Positions 52,308 through 60,217 of a stretch of 64,000 nt of DNA are shown here, piece by piece. The stretch covers positions 27,338 to 91,337 of the forward strand of contig JAAYBR010000091.1 in assembly GCA_012730045.1 (NCBI GenBank), in the 5' to 3' direction. The notes beneath the pieces were generated by a model, which was not told where the DNA came from, did no database searches, and saw only the letters and a program-made list of their open reading frames with translations. Within the stretch, counting starts at the first letter, position 1. Each line of letters begins with the position of its first letter. Origin of the DNA: Candidatus Hydrogenedentota bacterium. GTDB lineage: Bacteria; Hydrogenedentota; Hydrogenedentia; Hydrogenedentales; CAITNO01. The position numbers and the translations under genes are program-made.

Positions 52308-53414
52308 ATGCCCCACCCCCAGTTTGACCGTCATGAGTTGCATGTCAAGCCCCTGTCCGCCCGGAAGGACAAGGTGTACATCGAGCAGAGCCGCGTGCTT
52401 CCCGATGCGCCTGGGACGCACCCCTTCACCGGGACGGGGGAGAAGGTGGTCCGCGAGACCGTGGAGCGCATCCGGCGCGCGCGGGAGACGGGCAAGTCCC
52501 GCATGCTCACCTTCGGCGCGCACTCCATCAAGAACTGCCTCGCCCCGGTTTTCATCAAGCTCATGGAGGACGGCTGGGTCACCCACCTCGCCACCAACGG
52601 CGCGGGCATCATCCACGACTGGGAGTTCGCCTTCCAGGGCCACAGCAGCGAGGACGTGCGGGCCAACGTGGACCGCGGCGAGTTCGGCGTGTGGGAGGAG
52701 ACGGGGTTCTACCTCAACCTCGCCCTCGTGGTTGGCGCGTGGCGCGGCATGGGCTACGGCGAGTCCGTCGGCGCCTTTGTGGAGCACGAGGGGCTGGACA
52801 TCCCCACCGAGCAGGCCCTGCTCGATGAGATCCACGAGCAGGCCGCCGTGGCCCCCGCGCAGGCCGCGGCGGCGGCGGACCTCCTCGACCGGATCCGCAC
52901 CTTTGAACTGGATCCCGGATGGATGGCCGTGCCCCACCCCTACAAGCGCTTCGGCATCCAGTCGGCGGCCTACCGGCTCGGCATCCCCTTCACCAGCCAC
53001 CCCATGATCGGCCACGACATCATCTACAACCACCCCATGAACCACTGCGCCGCCATTGGCCGCGCCGCCCAGCGCGACTTCCTCGCCTTCGCCCGCCAGG
53101 TCTACAACCTCGACGGCGGCGTCTACATGAGCATCGGCTCCGCCGTCATGTCCCCCATGATCTTCGAGAAGTCCCTCTCCATGTCCCAGAACCTGCTCAT
53201 CCAGCAGGGCAGGCACATGGACGACCACTTCATCGTCGTCGTGGACCTCCAGGAGTCCCACTGGGACTGGGCACAGGGCGAGCCCCCCATGGACAACCCC
53301 GACTACTACCTCCGCTACAACAAGAGCTTCAACCGCATGGGCGGACAGATGCGCTATGTGACGGCGGACAACAGGGACTTCCTGCTGGCGCTGGTCAAGG
53401 GGCTCGCGGGGTAG
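52308..53414 (+). CDS. Deoxyhypusine synthase-like protein
   Basis: A 368-residue protein related to deoxyhypusine synthase. The NAD-binding-like core NGAGIIHDWEFAF with IKNCLAPVFIKLMEDGWVT and the long C-terminal part are family-like. The lysine-containing EAVSWGKI-type motif of true DHS is not visible and bacteria lack eIF5A, so the reaction is probably different, possibly a polyamine-related transfer; this is inference. GGGAG precedes the ATG. It stands alone, with no obvious partner genes. Confidence 0.68.
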   Translation: MPHPQFDRHELHVKPLSARKDKVYIEQSRVLPDAPGTHPFTGTGEKVVRETVERIRRARETGKSRMLTFGAHSIKNCLAPVFIKLMEDGWVTHLATNGAGIIHDWEFAFQGHSSEDVRANVDRGEFGVWEETGFYLNLALVVGAWRGMGYGESVGAFVEHEGLDIPTEQALLDEIHEQAAVAPAQAAAAADLLDRIRTFELDPGWMAVPHPYKRFGIQSAAYRLGIPFTSHPMIGHDIIYNHPMNHCAAIGRAAQRDFLAFARQVYNLDGGVYMSIGSAVMSPMIFEKSLSMSQNLLIQQGRHMDDHFIVVVDLQESHWDWAQGEPPMDNPDYYLRYNKSFNRMGGQMRYVTADNRDFLLALVKGLAG

Positions 53415-53451
53415 ACCAAGGGAGAACGGCTAACCCAAAGAAAAAACCGTC

Positions 53452-53566
53452 TTGACAGCCCCCGGCGCATCTGGTAGGATCAGGGTCAAAGAGGGCCGGG
53501 AAGCGGCCAGGTTGCCGCCCTCGCGCCATCTTAAATTGAGCCGGTCCCTGTCGAAAGATGGGGGGT
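53452..53566 (+). promoter_or_regulatory. Promoter plus conserved leader, copy 1
   Basis: TTGACA (53452-53457), 17-bp spacer, TAGGAT (53475-53480), followed by about 80 nt that match, on the other strand, 59280-59363. Shared blocks: GGTCAAAGAGGGC, GCCCTC, and a TTGA-C-CGG-CCC stretch. GAGGGC/GCCCTC can pair in both copies. It reads toward the integrase fragment. Confidence 0.7.
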
Positions 53567-53656
53567 AACCTCAAGGACGTCAGCACGACCATGATCTATA
53601 CGCATGTGCTGAACAAGGGAGGCCACGGAGTCCGTAGCCCCATGGACGGTCTATGA
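53567..53656 (+). pseudogene. 3' remnant of an integron integrase gene (IntI)
   Basis: The frame [19 protein letters not shown] followed by [10 protein letters not shown] and a stop matches the C-terminal end of integron-type tyrosine recombinases, with the catalytic Tyr in TMIYTHV. Only about 29 residues remain; the N-terminal 300 or so are replaced by the promoter-leader element, so the gene is dead. It faces the same way as the cassette that follows, as in the inverse integrons of spirochaetes and planctomycetes. Confidence 0.85.
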
Positions 53657-53718
53657 GCGTGGTCTTATGCCGATCCGCATAACACGCCGAGATAAATGGC
53701 GAGATATGAAGGAAGACA

Positions 53719-53844
53719 TTGAGAAACAAGAAGTTGGCGCATTTGGAGCAGGATGTCCAAGAGCGTCTTGTACGGACAGGAACGCAGAAACCCGCGTTTA
53801 TGCGGGTCCATCTAATTATTGTTGGGACGGAGGAACAAGAATGA
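53719..53844 (+). CDS. Small hypothetical ORF coupled to the cassette gene
   Basis: TTG start with GGAAG just upstream, 41 codons (MRNKKLAHLEQDVQERL...), stop overlapping the ATG at 53841 (ATGA). No family recognised; helical and charged, ending in a hydrophobic stretch FMRVHLIIVG. It may be a coupling ORF or chance. A rival frame from 53667 would instead extend the cassette protein. Confidence 0.35.
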   Translation: MRNKKLAHLEQDVQERLVRTGTQKPAFMRVHLIIVGTEEQE

Positions 53845-54818
53845 GCAACGATACAACCAAGGAAAACTGGTACACACGCATCTGCGTAATAGTGTTTCTT
53901 CTCTTCTTGGGTGCCCTTGTTTGCTGTAGTTTTCGCTATGGAACCCCTCAATACCAGATCACCACCAGCATTCTCCTTGCCCTGTCCCTCATGGCTGTTG
54001 CCATTCTCGCCGATTCCTTCAGTTCCATTTCGTTCGGAACCATCTTCCACCTAAGGAAGGAAGTCACCCGTGCGGAGACTGAACGAAAGGAGGCTAAAGA
54101 GGAAGCCCGCGAGCTTCGCTCTTCCTTGGTCAACTTGGCAACTAGCGTCCACCAGTCGCAGGTGACAACCAACATCAGCGGTATGGATGTTGCAACATTG
54201 AGGCGGGTGTTGGGGGTTGTTGAAGCGTCTCCAGAAGAGAAGAAAAAGGCAGAGGAGGAAGTCCGAGAGGTAGGCGATCATGAAGAGGAGGATCAGGCAA
54301 CGGCGGCACCTGACGTCGAGGAAACCTGGAAGTTTCATCGCGCGTTGAGGGCCGTCATCGAAGAAGATCTATTTCGTCGCTTCTTAGAGAAGTACAAGGT
54401 GCCCCCCTTAGAATTGAGGCGAGAGGTTCGCTTCGACGCTGGCATTGAGAATGTCGACCCAATAATGAACCGAACCCTTATCTATGATGGATACGTCCGA
54501 ACAGATCAGAAGGAGTACTTCATCCAAGTGTCCCCGATATCGAGCGGGCCTAGCAGCATGTTCGCAGACCGTCTCTACGTCGCCCTAGCGAGGGTTCTAT
54601 TCTATCGTCAAGTCAAGAAGGTGGACGCCGAACTGGTCTATCTCGATGTCGCATTTCCTGAGGACTCAGACGAACGGTTTTCAAGGCGATCACGAAATAG
54701 ACTCATGGAATGGTTCCAGCCTGCTGTTGCCAGTTCACTGCTTCGTGTCGAACTCTGCTCTCTCACTTCAGAAGAATTTAACGCCCTGAAGGACGAAGCC
54801 AAAAAGAAACTGTCCTAA
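53841..54818 (+). CDS. Cassette-borne membrane protein with coiled coil and PD-(D/E)XK-like C-terminal domain
   Basis: A 325-residue protein of no recognised family. Two membrane segments at about 13-32 and 40-60 (VIVFLLFLGALVCC; SILLALSLMAVAILA), a charged coiled coil (about 68-100 and 130-155) and a soluble domain (about 170-325). The latter has the beta-strand pattern YDGYVRTDQKEYFIQVSP, where a PD-(D/E)XK nuclease would show D...ExK; here the ExK position is QVS, so it may be a dead nuclease fold (inference). Lower GC and different codon use from all neighbours. GGAGG 8 bases before the ATG at 53841; the stop overlaps the attC core. Many cassettes carry defence genes. Confidence 0.7.
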   Translation: MSNDTTKENWYTRICVIVFLLFLGALVCCSFRYGTPQYQITTSILLALSLMAVAILADSFSSISFGTIFHLRKEVTRAETERKEAKEEARELRSSLVNLATSVHQSQVTTNISGMDVATLRRVLGVVEASPEEKKKAEEEVREVGDHEEEDQATAAPDVEETWKFHRALRAVIEEDLFRRFLEKYKVPPLELRREVRFDAGIENVDPIMNRTLIYDGYVRTDQKEYFIQVSPISSGPSSMFADRLYVALARVLFYRQVKKVDAELVYLDVAFPEDSDERFSRRSRNRLMEWFQPAVASSLLRVELCSLTSEEFNALKDEAKKKLS

Positions 54819-54889
54819 CAATCGCGTCGAGGTTACAAAATGACCCGCGCGGACGCGGCCCATTTTGAACCTCACACGTGACGTTCTTT
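54813..54889 (+). repeat. attC-like recombination site
   Basis: Begins TCCTAAC (core-like, near RYYYAAC), overlapping the stop of the cassette gene, and ends near GTT (54883-54885). Between them 54829-54842 pairs with 54861-54873 over 13 bp with a single bulged A, the extrahelical-base hallmark of attC. About 77 bp. The distal core GTTCTTT departs from GTTRRRY, so it may be decayed. Confidence 0.68.
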
Positions 54890-55127
54890 TCCTACCGTGC
54901 CGATGTTCTTGATCGCGTCGGCCATCTGCTGGCCGTTGGTCTTGAACGACGCCACGGTCTGGGTCATGAGCCGATTGACGATTTACGATTGCGGATTTTA
55001 TTTCTGTCGCACTTGCTCTCAGTCGACACTCGTCAACCCGAAAACCACAATCGGAAGACGCCGACCGCTTCATCGAAGAGTCCCGACAGCGCGGACTTCC
55101 CTCGGGCGCGTCGCACCCTCGGAGGCG
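54890..55127. other. Intergenic region with gene fragments
   Basis: With the attC and the DUF1080 remnant this is nearly 600 bp without an intact gene. On the minus strand 54872-54967 reads a 31-residue frame (MTQTVASFKTNGQQMADAI...) that looks like a gene fragment but is not identified. 54975-55060 is AT-richer and carries an AATCCGCAATCGTAAATC-type short repeat (minus strand). Confidence 0.5.
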
Positions 55128-55361
55128 GCGGAGAAACCGGCGGGGGAGTGGCAGACCCTGGATATCACCCTCGTGAACCGGCATGTCACCGTGGTGTTGA
55201 ACGGCCGCAAAATCCTCGACAACCAGCCGGCGGCGGGATGCACCGGCGGGGCGCTCTGGTCCGACGAGTTCATTCCCGGTCCGGTATACTTTCAGGGAGA
55301 CCATACCGGCGTGAAGTACCGCAACATCGAGCTGCGGCCGGTGGTCCGAAGCACATCGTGA
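55128..55361 (+). pseudogene. 3' remnant of a DUF1080 (3-keto-disaccharide hydrolase-like) gene
   Basis: The frame GEWQTLDITLVNRHVTVVLN, then TGGALWSDEFIPGPVYFQGD and KYRNIELRPVV, is the C-terminal end of DUF1080 proteins, a lectin/hydrolase-like beta-jelly-roll abundant in PVC bacteria. The N-terminal half is missing; the sequence upstream in frame is unrelated. Probably non-functional. Confidence 0.8.
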
Positions 55362-55412
55362 ACCTGCGTGAAAGAACGGCAGGAACGCTGGTCCGCAAGG
55401 AAGAAGGCCGCC

Positions 55413-56279
55413 CTATTCCAGCGTCTTTTTGAGCCATTCCCGCACGGCCTGCCGGGCCGGAATGTCACGAAGGGCCCAGGCGTCGTTGTGATTGCGGAAG
55501 GGGAGGGGGCAATAGGTGAAGGGCGCGCTGATGCCGGTGGATTCGATGTATGCGCGCGTTTCCGCCAGGCCGGTCGCCCCGTCAACAATGAAGCTGGGGC
55601 GGCCGGCAAGCCGTTGCAGGCGGGCGCGCGCGGCGGTCTTGCCGGAATCGGGATAGTCCCATTCGCGCACGCCGTCGTAGTGGCTGTTGGGGATGAAGGC
55701 CCTCCAGAGGGCGGCAATCTCCTCATCGTGAAGGCCGATGTACCCGCAGGCGATGGCGCCTCTGCTGAAGCCGCACAGCACGATCTTCGCGGGATCACCA
55801 CCCCACTGTTCACAGACCCGGGCCACTTCGCGCCTGGCATAGGCAACCGTGGCGTCCACATCGCCCCACCACACGGTCTGGTTCCTGGCGCCGTCCCCGC
55901 TGACATAGGGCAGGCACAGCCAGATGTAGTCGGTTCCCCCGGAGATGCCATACCCCAACTTGCTGCCCTCAACCTCTCCGGTGCTGACATCGCCGTACTG
56001 GTTGCGATAGTTGCCATTGCCCGCATACTCGACAAGAACGCCGTATTTCTTTCCGGGCTGCCAGTTGACCGGAAGATAGAGGACGTGATGCACCTCCGTG
56101 CCCTTGTACTCCGGGGCCACAACAACGACGCGCGCCCCGGCCCGGGGCGGCCCCGCCTCTATCGGGGGAATGGTCAGGTCTGCGGGCACCGTGGTGATGT
56201 CCGGGCCGCTTTCGGCGAGGGTGACGACGGCCAAGTGCGCCAGAAGCAGCGCGGCGAGCGCAATTCTACTGCTCTGCAC
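55413..56279 (-). CDS. Secreted alpha/beta-hydrolase (esterase/feruloyl esterase-like)
   Basis: A 288-residue exported hydrolase. Signal peptide (RIALAALLLAHLAVVTLAES). Nucleophile Ser in LCGFSRGAIACG (GxSxG), with an Asp in SFIVDGATGL and a His in CPLPFRNHNDAW likely completing the triad. Probably a carbohydrate esterase or PHB-depolymerase-like enzyme. The GTG at 56279 has GGAGAGG upstream and overlaps the preceding gene by 14 bp; an ATG at 56318 is a longer alternative. Second gene of the unit under leader copy 2. Confidence 0.72.
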   Translation of the reverse strand: MQSSRIALAALLLAHLAVVTLAESGPDITTVPADLTIPPIEAGPPRAGARVVVVAPEYKGTEVHHVLYLPVNWQPGKKYGVLVEYAGNGNYRNQYGDVSTGEVEGSKLGYGISGGTDYIWLCLPYVSGDGARNQTVWWGDVDATVAYARREVARVCEQWGGDPAKIVLCGFSRGAIACGYIGLHDEEIAALWRAFIPNSHYDGVREWDYPDSGKTAARARLQRLAGRPSFIVDGATGLAETRAYIESTGISAPFTYCPLPFRNHNDAWALRDIPARQAVREWLKKTLE

Positions 56280-59175
56280 GGCGGAACCTCTCCTCCTCTG
56301 ACCGGGCCGTCTTTCCATCCACGGAAAGCCCTTCAAGAACGAACTTGAATTCCGCAGCCGCGTCATCAACAGGCACGGTAAATTCATACGGATATGCGTC
56401 ATCAACGACCGTATTCGAGGCGCCGTTCTGCGCATAGTGCAGCGTGACGGCGCTGAACTCCGCGTCATCCGCCTGCAGGTAGATGTACGCGTTGTCCGTG
56501 TCCAGGCCGGGCAGCATCATGGCCCGGGCATTGCCGAAGGGCATTTCCAGATAATCCGGCGACCAGGAAGCGCGGCCCTCCCGCCCAAGAATGCCCGGCT
56601 GAAACGTGGGATTGATTTCAACACCGCCGATTTCAACCGACGTGATCCCCTGCGCCTTTACCGTGACCGTGAAGACCCCGTCAGCAATGGAGAGGGGCTT
56701 CCGCGCGCTGTTCTGCTGCCGGACTTTTGCCCGCTTCGCTTGTCCCGAAAGCCCGCCGATGAGTTTGCCGTTCAAGGTGACGTTTGCTGTCACCTCCTCT
56801 TTGGACTGGTTGGCAAATGCAATGAACAGTCTGCCGTCTCCCCGCGCCGTCAGGTAGTTCAGTTCAACCTGGTCGCACTCGAGGACCCCCTGCGGCATCC
56901 AGAGGCACACCCCTTTCGAGCCGTACCACTCGCCCGCCTGGTGCCCGTAGAAGCTGTTTTGCAGGTAGGCATAACCTTCAATGAACGCGCTTGGAAAGGT
57001 GATCCGCCCTTTGGAGCGGACAAAGACGTCCGAGACCAGATAGTCCAGCAGCATGGACATCATGGGCCAGACGTGGTTGTAATGGAAGGAGTTCACGCTG
57101 AGCTCCCTGTGATCCCGCAGCGGATAGTCCGCTTTCTCGTAGATGGTCGTCCGTTCGGTGTTGATGTGGTAGCCGGGGAAATTCCGGTACCTTCCGACCA
57201 CCGCCGAGCGCGCGATATCCGACAGGAAGGGGTCGCGGGCATAGTAGCCGAGGCGGAGCATCCAGGGCGCGTAATTGGCCATGAATATGGCGCGGTGCCC
57301 GCCGCAGGTGCCGGAGGATTCGGAGGTCAGCCCCATTTCGGACAGACGCCATGCCGGGACCGTTTCCTCGGCGGCAAGCATCTGTTTGTGCCCCTTGTTC
57401 TTGAGGTACCAGTACATCGGCGCCTTTCCGCCCTTGTTTACCAGGATGTCCCGCTCCGGTATGGCGGGCGACATCCAGACGTGCATGGCAAAGAGCCGGG
57501 CGCCAGCCCGCGCCGCCTCCAGATAGCGCCGTTTGCCGGTCTGCTCGTACAGACACATCAAGTCTATCCACCTGGGGGCGAACTCGGTCCAGAAGAAGGG
57601 CTTTTTCGTGTCGGGGTCGTTGAAGTCGGTCTGAAACCGGTCAACACGGCGGCCGATATAGGCATCGGCCCCGGCGGTGGCCTCCTTAAGGTAAGACTTT
57701 TCCCCCGTGGCCCGGTACAGGGCGAGCGAGTTTTTCCAAGACCTCCCTTTTTCCACGACGTCGAGGTTCAAGGTCCTGTCCGTGCCATACATCTTCCCGG
57801 CCAGGGTCAGGAAGACGGGATTCGCCTTCTGGAAAACATCATAGAGCGATGCCAATTCGGTCAGGGGCGCGCAGGGGCCCTTCATGGCGCGCGACGGATT
57901 CTGAATCCGCTGCTTGCGGTCCAGGCAGAACAGAAACTTCTCCCGGGAGAGCATGTATTCCATCAAGGGGTACGCACGGCGCTGGTATATGTCCGCATTG
58001 TCCGTGACCAGCGCCAGGTTGAGCGGGTTCAAGGAGGACACATTTTTCACCGCGCCGGGCACATCCGTCGAGTAGGAGCACCCTTTGAGCTCCTCCAGAA
58101 ACTGGCTGTACCCGCTCATTCCATAGTCAAGCAGGTTGTTCAGCGTGTCATTCAGGGAGGAGATGGCGTTATGCCGGTAGTCTGCAAACCCGTAGATATC
58201 CCGGGCGATCTTTTCGTAGGTGTCACTGCAATTTCCCGACGCCGAAACCAGCCGCATTCTGAAGAGAAACACATCCCCGGCATTCATCAGCGAACCCTGC
58301 CCGCCAAGCACGGGCGCAAAGATCATTGGCTGCGCGTTGCCCGCCGCATTGCGCAGGGCCACCCCAAACCGGGAGTTTTCCAGCGTCGGCAGGGGGTCAA
58401 AGGGCAGTTCCTCCGGGTCGGCTACCAGCGCGGCGCACTGTCCCTTGACCCGGGCCATTGCCGCCGGCAGGGTGCACAGGTGGGCAAGGGTCAGGAAGGA
58501 GGCCCCGGGAAAGCGTTTTTCCTGCCATATCAACGGCTGCCATATCTCATCGCATTCCGACGGGGTCGCCTCGGGCATGCCCGTGAATCCGACCGAATAG
58601 TACCCCCGCTCACGGGCCTGAAAGCGGAATGTCAGGACAGGTTCGCGTGCGGCGTCGGACAGTGCCAGAGAGGCGGTTATCGTGAAGTCCGGAGTGTCCT
58701 GAAAACGGAACTGTATGGAGTCTTCCGCACGCACGCTGTGCGTTGCCGTCACAACGCGGGTCTCCCCCGCGCAAAACAGGTCGGCTGTGCGGTTGTCGGT
58801 GCCCCCCTTCAGGACGCGCGCATCAAAGCCGTCGCCCGCCAGGACCGCGCCGCCGGCCGTTTTCTTCAGCAGGGTGTCCTGCGGCACCCGGGCGGGATCA
58901 CCTTCCCAGCTGGCCACATTGTGGTTGACGCGCTTGATCGCGGCGGGCCGGAGCGCCATTTTGGGGTTTGTCTGCGCCGAGACAATGGTGAACGTCGGTG
59001 TGCACCGGAAATGTCCGCCCGTTTCCGCGCGCAGGAGAACGCCATGATCATCATTCAGCGTCAGCGAATACCATGCATTGCGGATGGTTGAGGTTTCGGC
59101 GTGGGCATGTGAAAGGGCGCCAAGCAGAAGAACCGGAAGGAGGAGAACATGTCTTCCAGCAGCGGACGCGAACAT
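56266..59175 (-). CDS. Large secreted protein with alpha/alpha-toroid-like region, family unknown
   Basis: A 969-residue exported protein: signal peptide (VLLLPVLLLGALSHAHA), an N-terminal beta-sandwich-like region (about 30-320), a helical region rich in Tyr/Trp (about 340-740) suggesting an alpha/alpha toroid as in polysaccharide lyases and six-hairpin hydrolases (WTEFAPRWIDLMCLYEQTG; SSGTCGGHRAIFMANY), and beta-rich C-terminal domains. The fold reading is by pattern only and no catalytic residue is claimed. GGAGAGGA precedes the ATG. Downstream of leader copy 2, overlapping the esterase gene; together they look like a polysaccharide-degradation pair. Confidence 0.6.
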   Translation of the reverse strand: MFASAAGRHVLLLPVLLLGALSHAHAETSTIRNAWYSLTLNDDHGVLLRAETGGHFRCTPTFTIVSAQTNPKMALRPAAIKRVNHNVASWEGDPARVPQDTLLKKTAGGAVLAGDGFDARVLKGGTDNRTADLFCAGETRVVTATHSVRAEDSIQFRFQDTPDFTITASLALSDAAREPVLTFRFQARERGYYSVGFTGMPEATPSECDEIWQPLIWQEKRFPGASFLTLAHLCTLPAAMARVKGQCAALVADPEELPFDPLPTLENSRFGVALRNAAGNAQPMIFAPVLGGQGSLMNAGDVFLFRMRLVSASGNCSDTYEKIARDIYGFADYRHNAISSLNDTLNNLLDYGMSGYSQFLEELKGCSYSTDVPGAVKNVSSLNPLNLALVTDNADIYQRRAYPLMEYMLSREKFLFCLDRKQRIQNPSRAMKGPCAPLTELASLYDVFQKANPVFLTLAGKMYGTDRTLNLDVVEKGRSWKNSLALYRATGEKSYLKEATAGADAYIGRRVDRFQTDFNDPDTKKPFFWTEFAPRWIDLMCLYEQTGKRRYLEAARAGARLFAMHVWMSPAIPERDILVNKGGKAPMYWYLKNKGHKQMLAAEETVPAWRLSEMGLTSESSGTCGGHRAIFMANYAPWMLRLGYYARDPFLSDIARSAVVGRYRNFPGYHINTERTTIYEKADYPLRDHRELSVNSFHYNHVWPMMSMLLDYLVSDVFVRSKGRITFPSAFIEGYAYLQNSFYGHQAGEWYGSKGVCLWMPQGVLECDQVELNYLTARGDGRLFIAFANQSKEEVTANVTLNGKLIGGLSGQAKRAKVRQQNSARKPLSIADGVFTVTVKAQGITSVEIGGVEINPTFQPGILGREGRASWSPDYLEMPFGNARAMMLPGLDTDNAYIYLQADDAEFSAVTLHYAQNGASNTVVDDAYPYEFTVPVDDAAAEFKFVLEGLSVDGKTARSEEERFRRAEQ

Positions 59176-59279
59176 GAAAGATCCTCTCCGTCAGCCGCAG
59201 GCTCTCCACGGCGTCTTTGCCCACCGGTGAATTCACGGACCAAGGGGGATGAGCCAGGGAAAGAGGGTCAGACGCGCTT

Positions 59280-59392
59280 TCCCCCGTCTTTTGGAAGGGG
59301 CCGGTTCAAGTTCTGAGGGCGCGGGCCGGAAACCCAACGGCTTTCCAGCCCTCTTTGACCCCGATCCTAACAGACGCCCCGGAGGGTGTCAA
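59280..59392 (-). promoter_or_regulatory. Promoter plus conserved leader, copy 2
   Basis: Minus strand: TTGACA (59387-59392), 17-bp spacer, TAGGAT (59364-59369), then about 80 nt matching copy 1 at 53481-53566. It drives the secreted-protein and esterase genes, with a leader of about 180 nt to the ATG at 59175. Confidence 0.72.
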
Positions 59393-59494
59393 GCCGCCTT
59401 TTCGGCGGATAACCGATGCCCAAGCCGGACCGGACTCGGGCCGTGTGCCCATTGGGGAATGGTCGTCGAAGCTGTCTGTTCAAAGGCGAAAGCG

Positions 59495-59546
59495 GGTATA
59501 CTTTCAGGGGACCAAGCTGGTATGAAGTGCCGCAGCATCGGCTGCG
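59495..59546 (+). pseudogene. Small DUF1080 remnant, second copy
   Basis: A 52-bp stretch (GGTATACTTTCAGGG through GCATCGGCTGCG) that aligns to 55284-55337 at roughly four in five bases, with single-base gaps that break the frame. In 59176-59595 no intact gene is present; it holds leader copy 2, this remnant and the RBS region of the next gene. Confidence 0.6.
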
Positions 59547-59595
59547 CCGATGGTCAGAATACGGACTTTCCACCATCCCGGGAGGGTCGGGGCGA

Positions 59596-60117
59596 ATGCA
59601 GCGGCGGGTGAAAATTCTTCTGGTGGCCGGGACTGCGGCGCTGGCCGTCGCGGCTGCGCTCGGCGTCTGGTTCCGCCTGGAGGAGGCCCGCGCCTCAGCG
59701 CGTCAGACAGTCTGCGTCCACAATCTGAAATTCCTCTCAACAAGCCTTTCCCGGTACGCCGAAGAGCACGGCGGACGCTATCCCGGCCGACTGGCCGATT
59801 TGTGGCCGCAATACATCGTGAACCTGGAGGACCTGGTCTGTCCGGAAGTGCGGGCCGCCTGCCTGCGCGGGCACGGGGTGCCCCACCCGTTTCCGGAAAA
59901 CCCCGACGCGGACACGCTGGAGCGCCTGAGCAGTTACGCCTACGTCCCAGGACACACGGTGTCCGATCCGCCCGACACGGTGATTGCCTACGAGAAGGAG
60001 GACAACCACGGGGGACAGGGCCGGAGCCTCCTCTACCTCGACGGCCGCGGTGCCTGGGAACCGCCTCAGAACTGGCGGAACGGCCCGCCGAACACAACGC
60101 TTCCCCCGGGTTTCTAA
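59596..60117 (+). CDS. Pseudopilin-like/DUF1559-type small anchored protein
   Basis: A 173-residue protein with one N-terminal membrane segment (ILLVAGTAALAVAAALGVWF) followed by helix and extracellular part: CVHNLKFLSTSLSRYAEEHGGRYPGRLADLWP, resembling the pseudopilin-like H-x9-DG and DUF1559 proteins common in PVC bacteria, ending SLLYLDGRGAW. No prepilin-peptidase GFTLIE start is seen, so the class is tentative. GGGAGGG upstream. Confidence 0.6.
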   Translation: MQRRVKILLVAGTAALAVAAALGVWFRLEEARASARQTVCVHNLKFLSTSLSRYAEEHGGRYPGRLADLWPQYIVNLEDLVCPEVRAACLRGHGVPHPFPENPDADTLERLSSYAYVPGHTVSDPPDTVIAYEKEDNHGGQGRSLLYLDGRGAWEPPQNWRNGPPNTTLPPGF

Positions 60118-60217
60118 AGGGAAGCGTCGGAAGGGATGGGAGGGCCTCGCTCGTTTTGTGCGGGGTCGTGCTGTTAGGCTTGGGGGGGACACCCGCAAGA
60201 AAGAGGGCACCGGCGAC

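Noticed and set aside
53821..53827. GTTGGGA as the cassette entry core site
   Set aside because: Close to GTTRRRY but the last base is A; kept only as a possible boundary of the cassette, not annotated as attI.
54897..55361. Whole 154-codon frame as an intact DUF1080-related gene
   Set aside because: Only the C-terminal third matches DUF1080; the rest is unrelated sequence, so it is called a remnant.
59416..59595. Upstream extension of the pseudopilin-like gene to 59416
   Set aside because: It covers the decayed DUF1080 fragment; the membrane segment begins right after the ATG at 59596.
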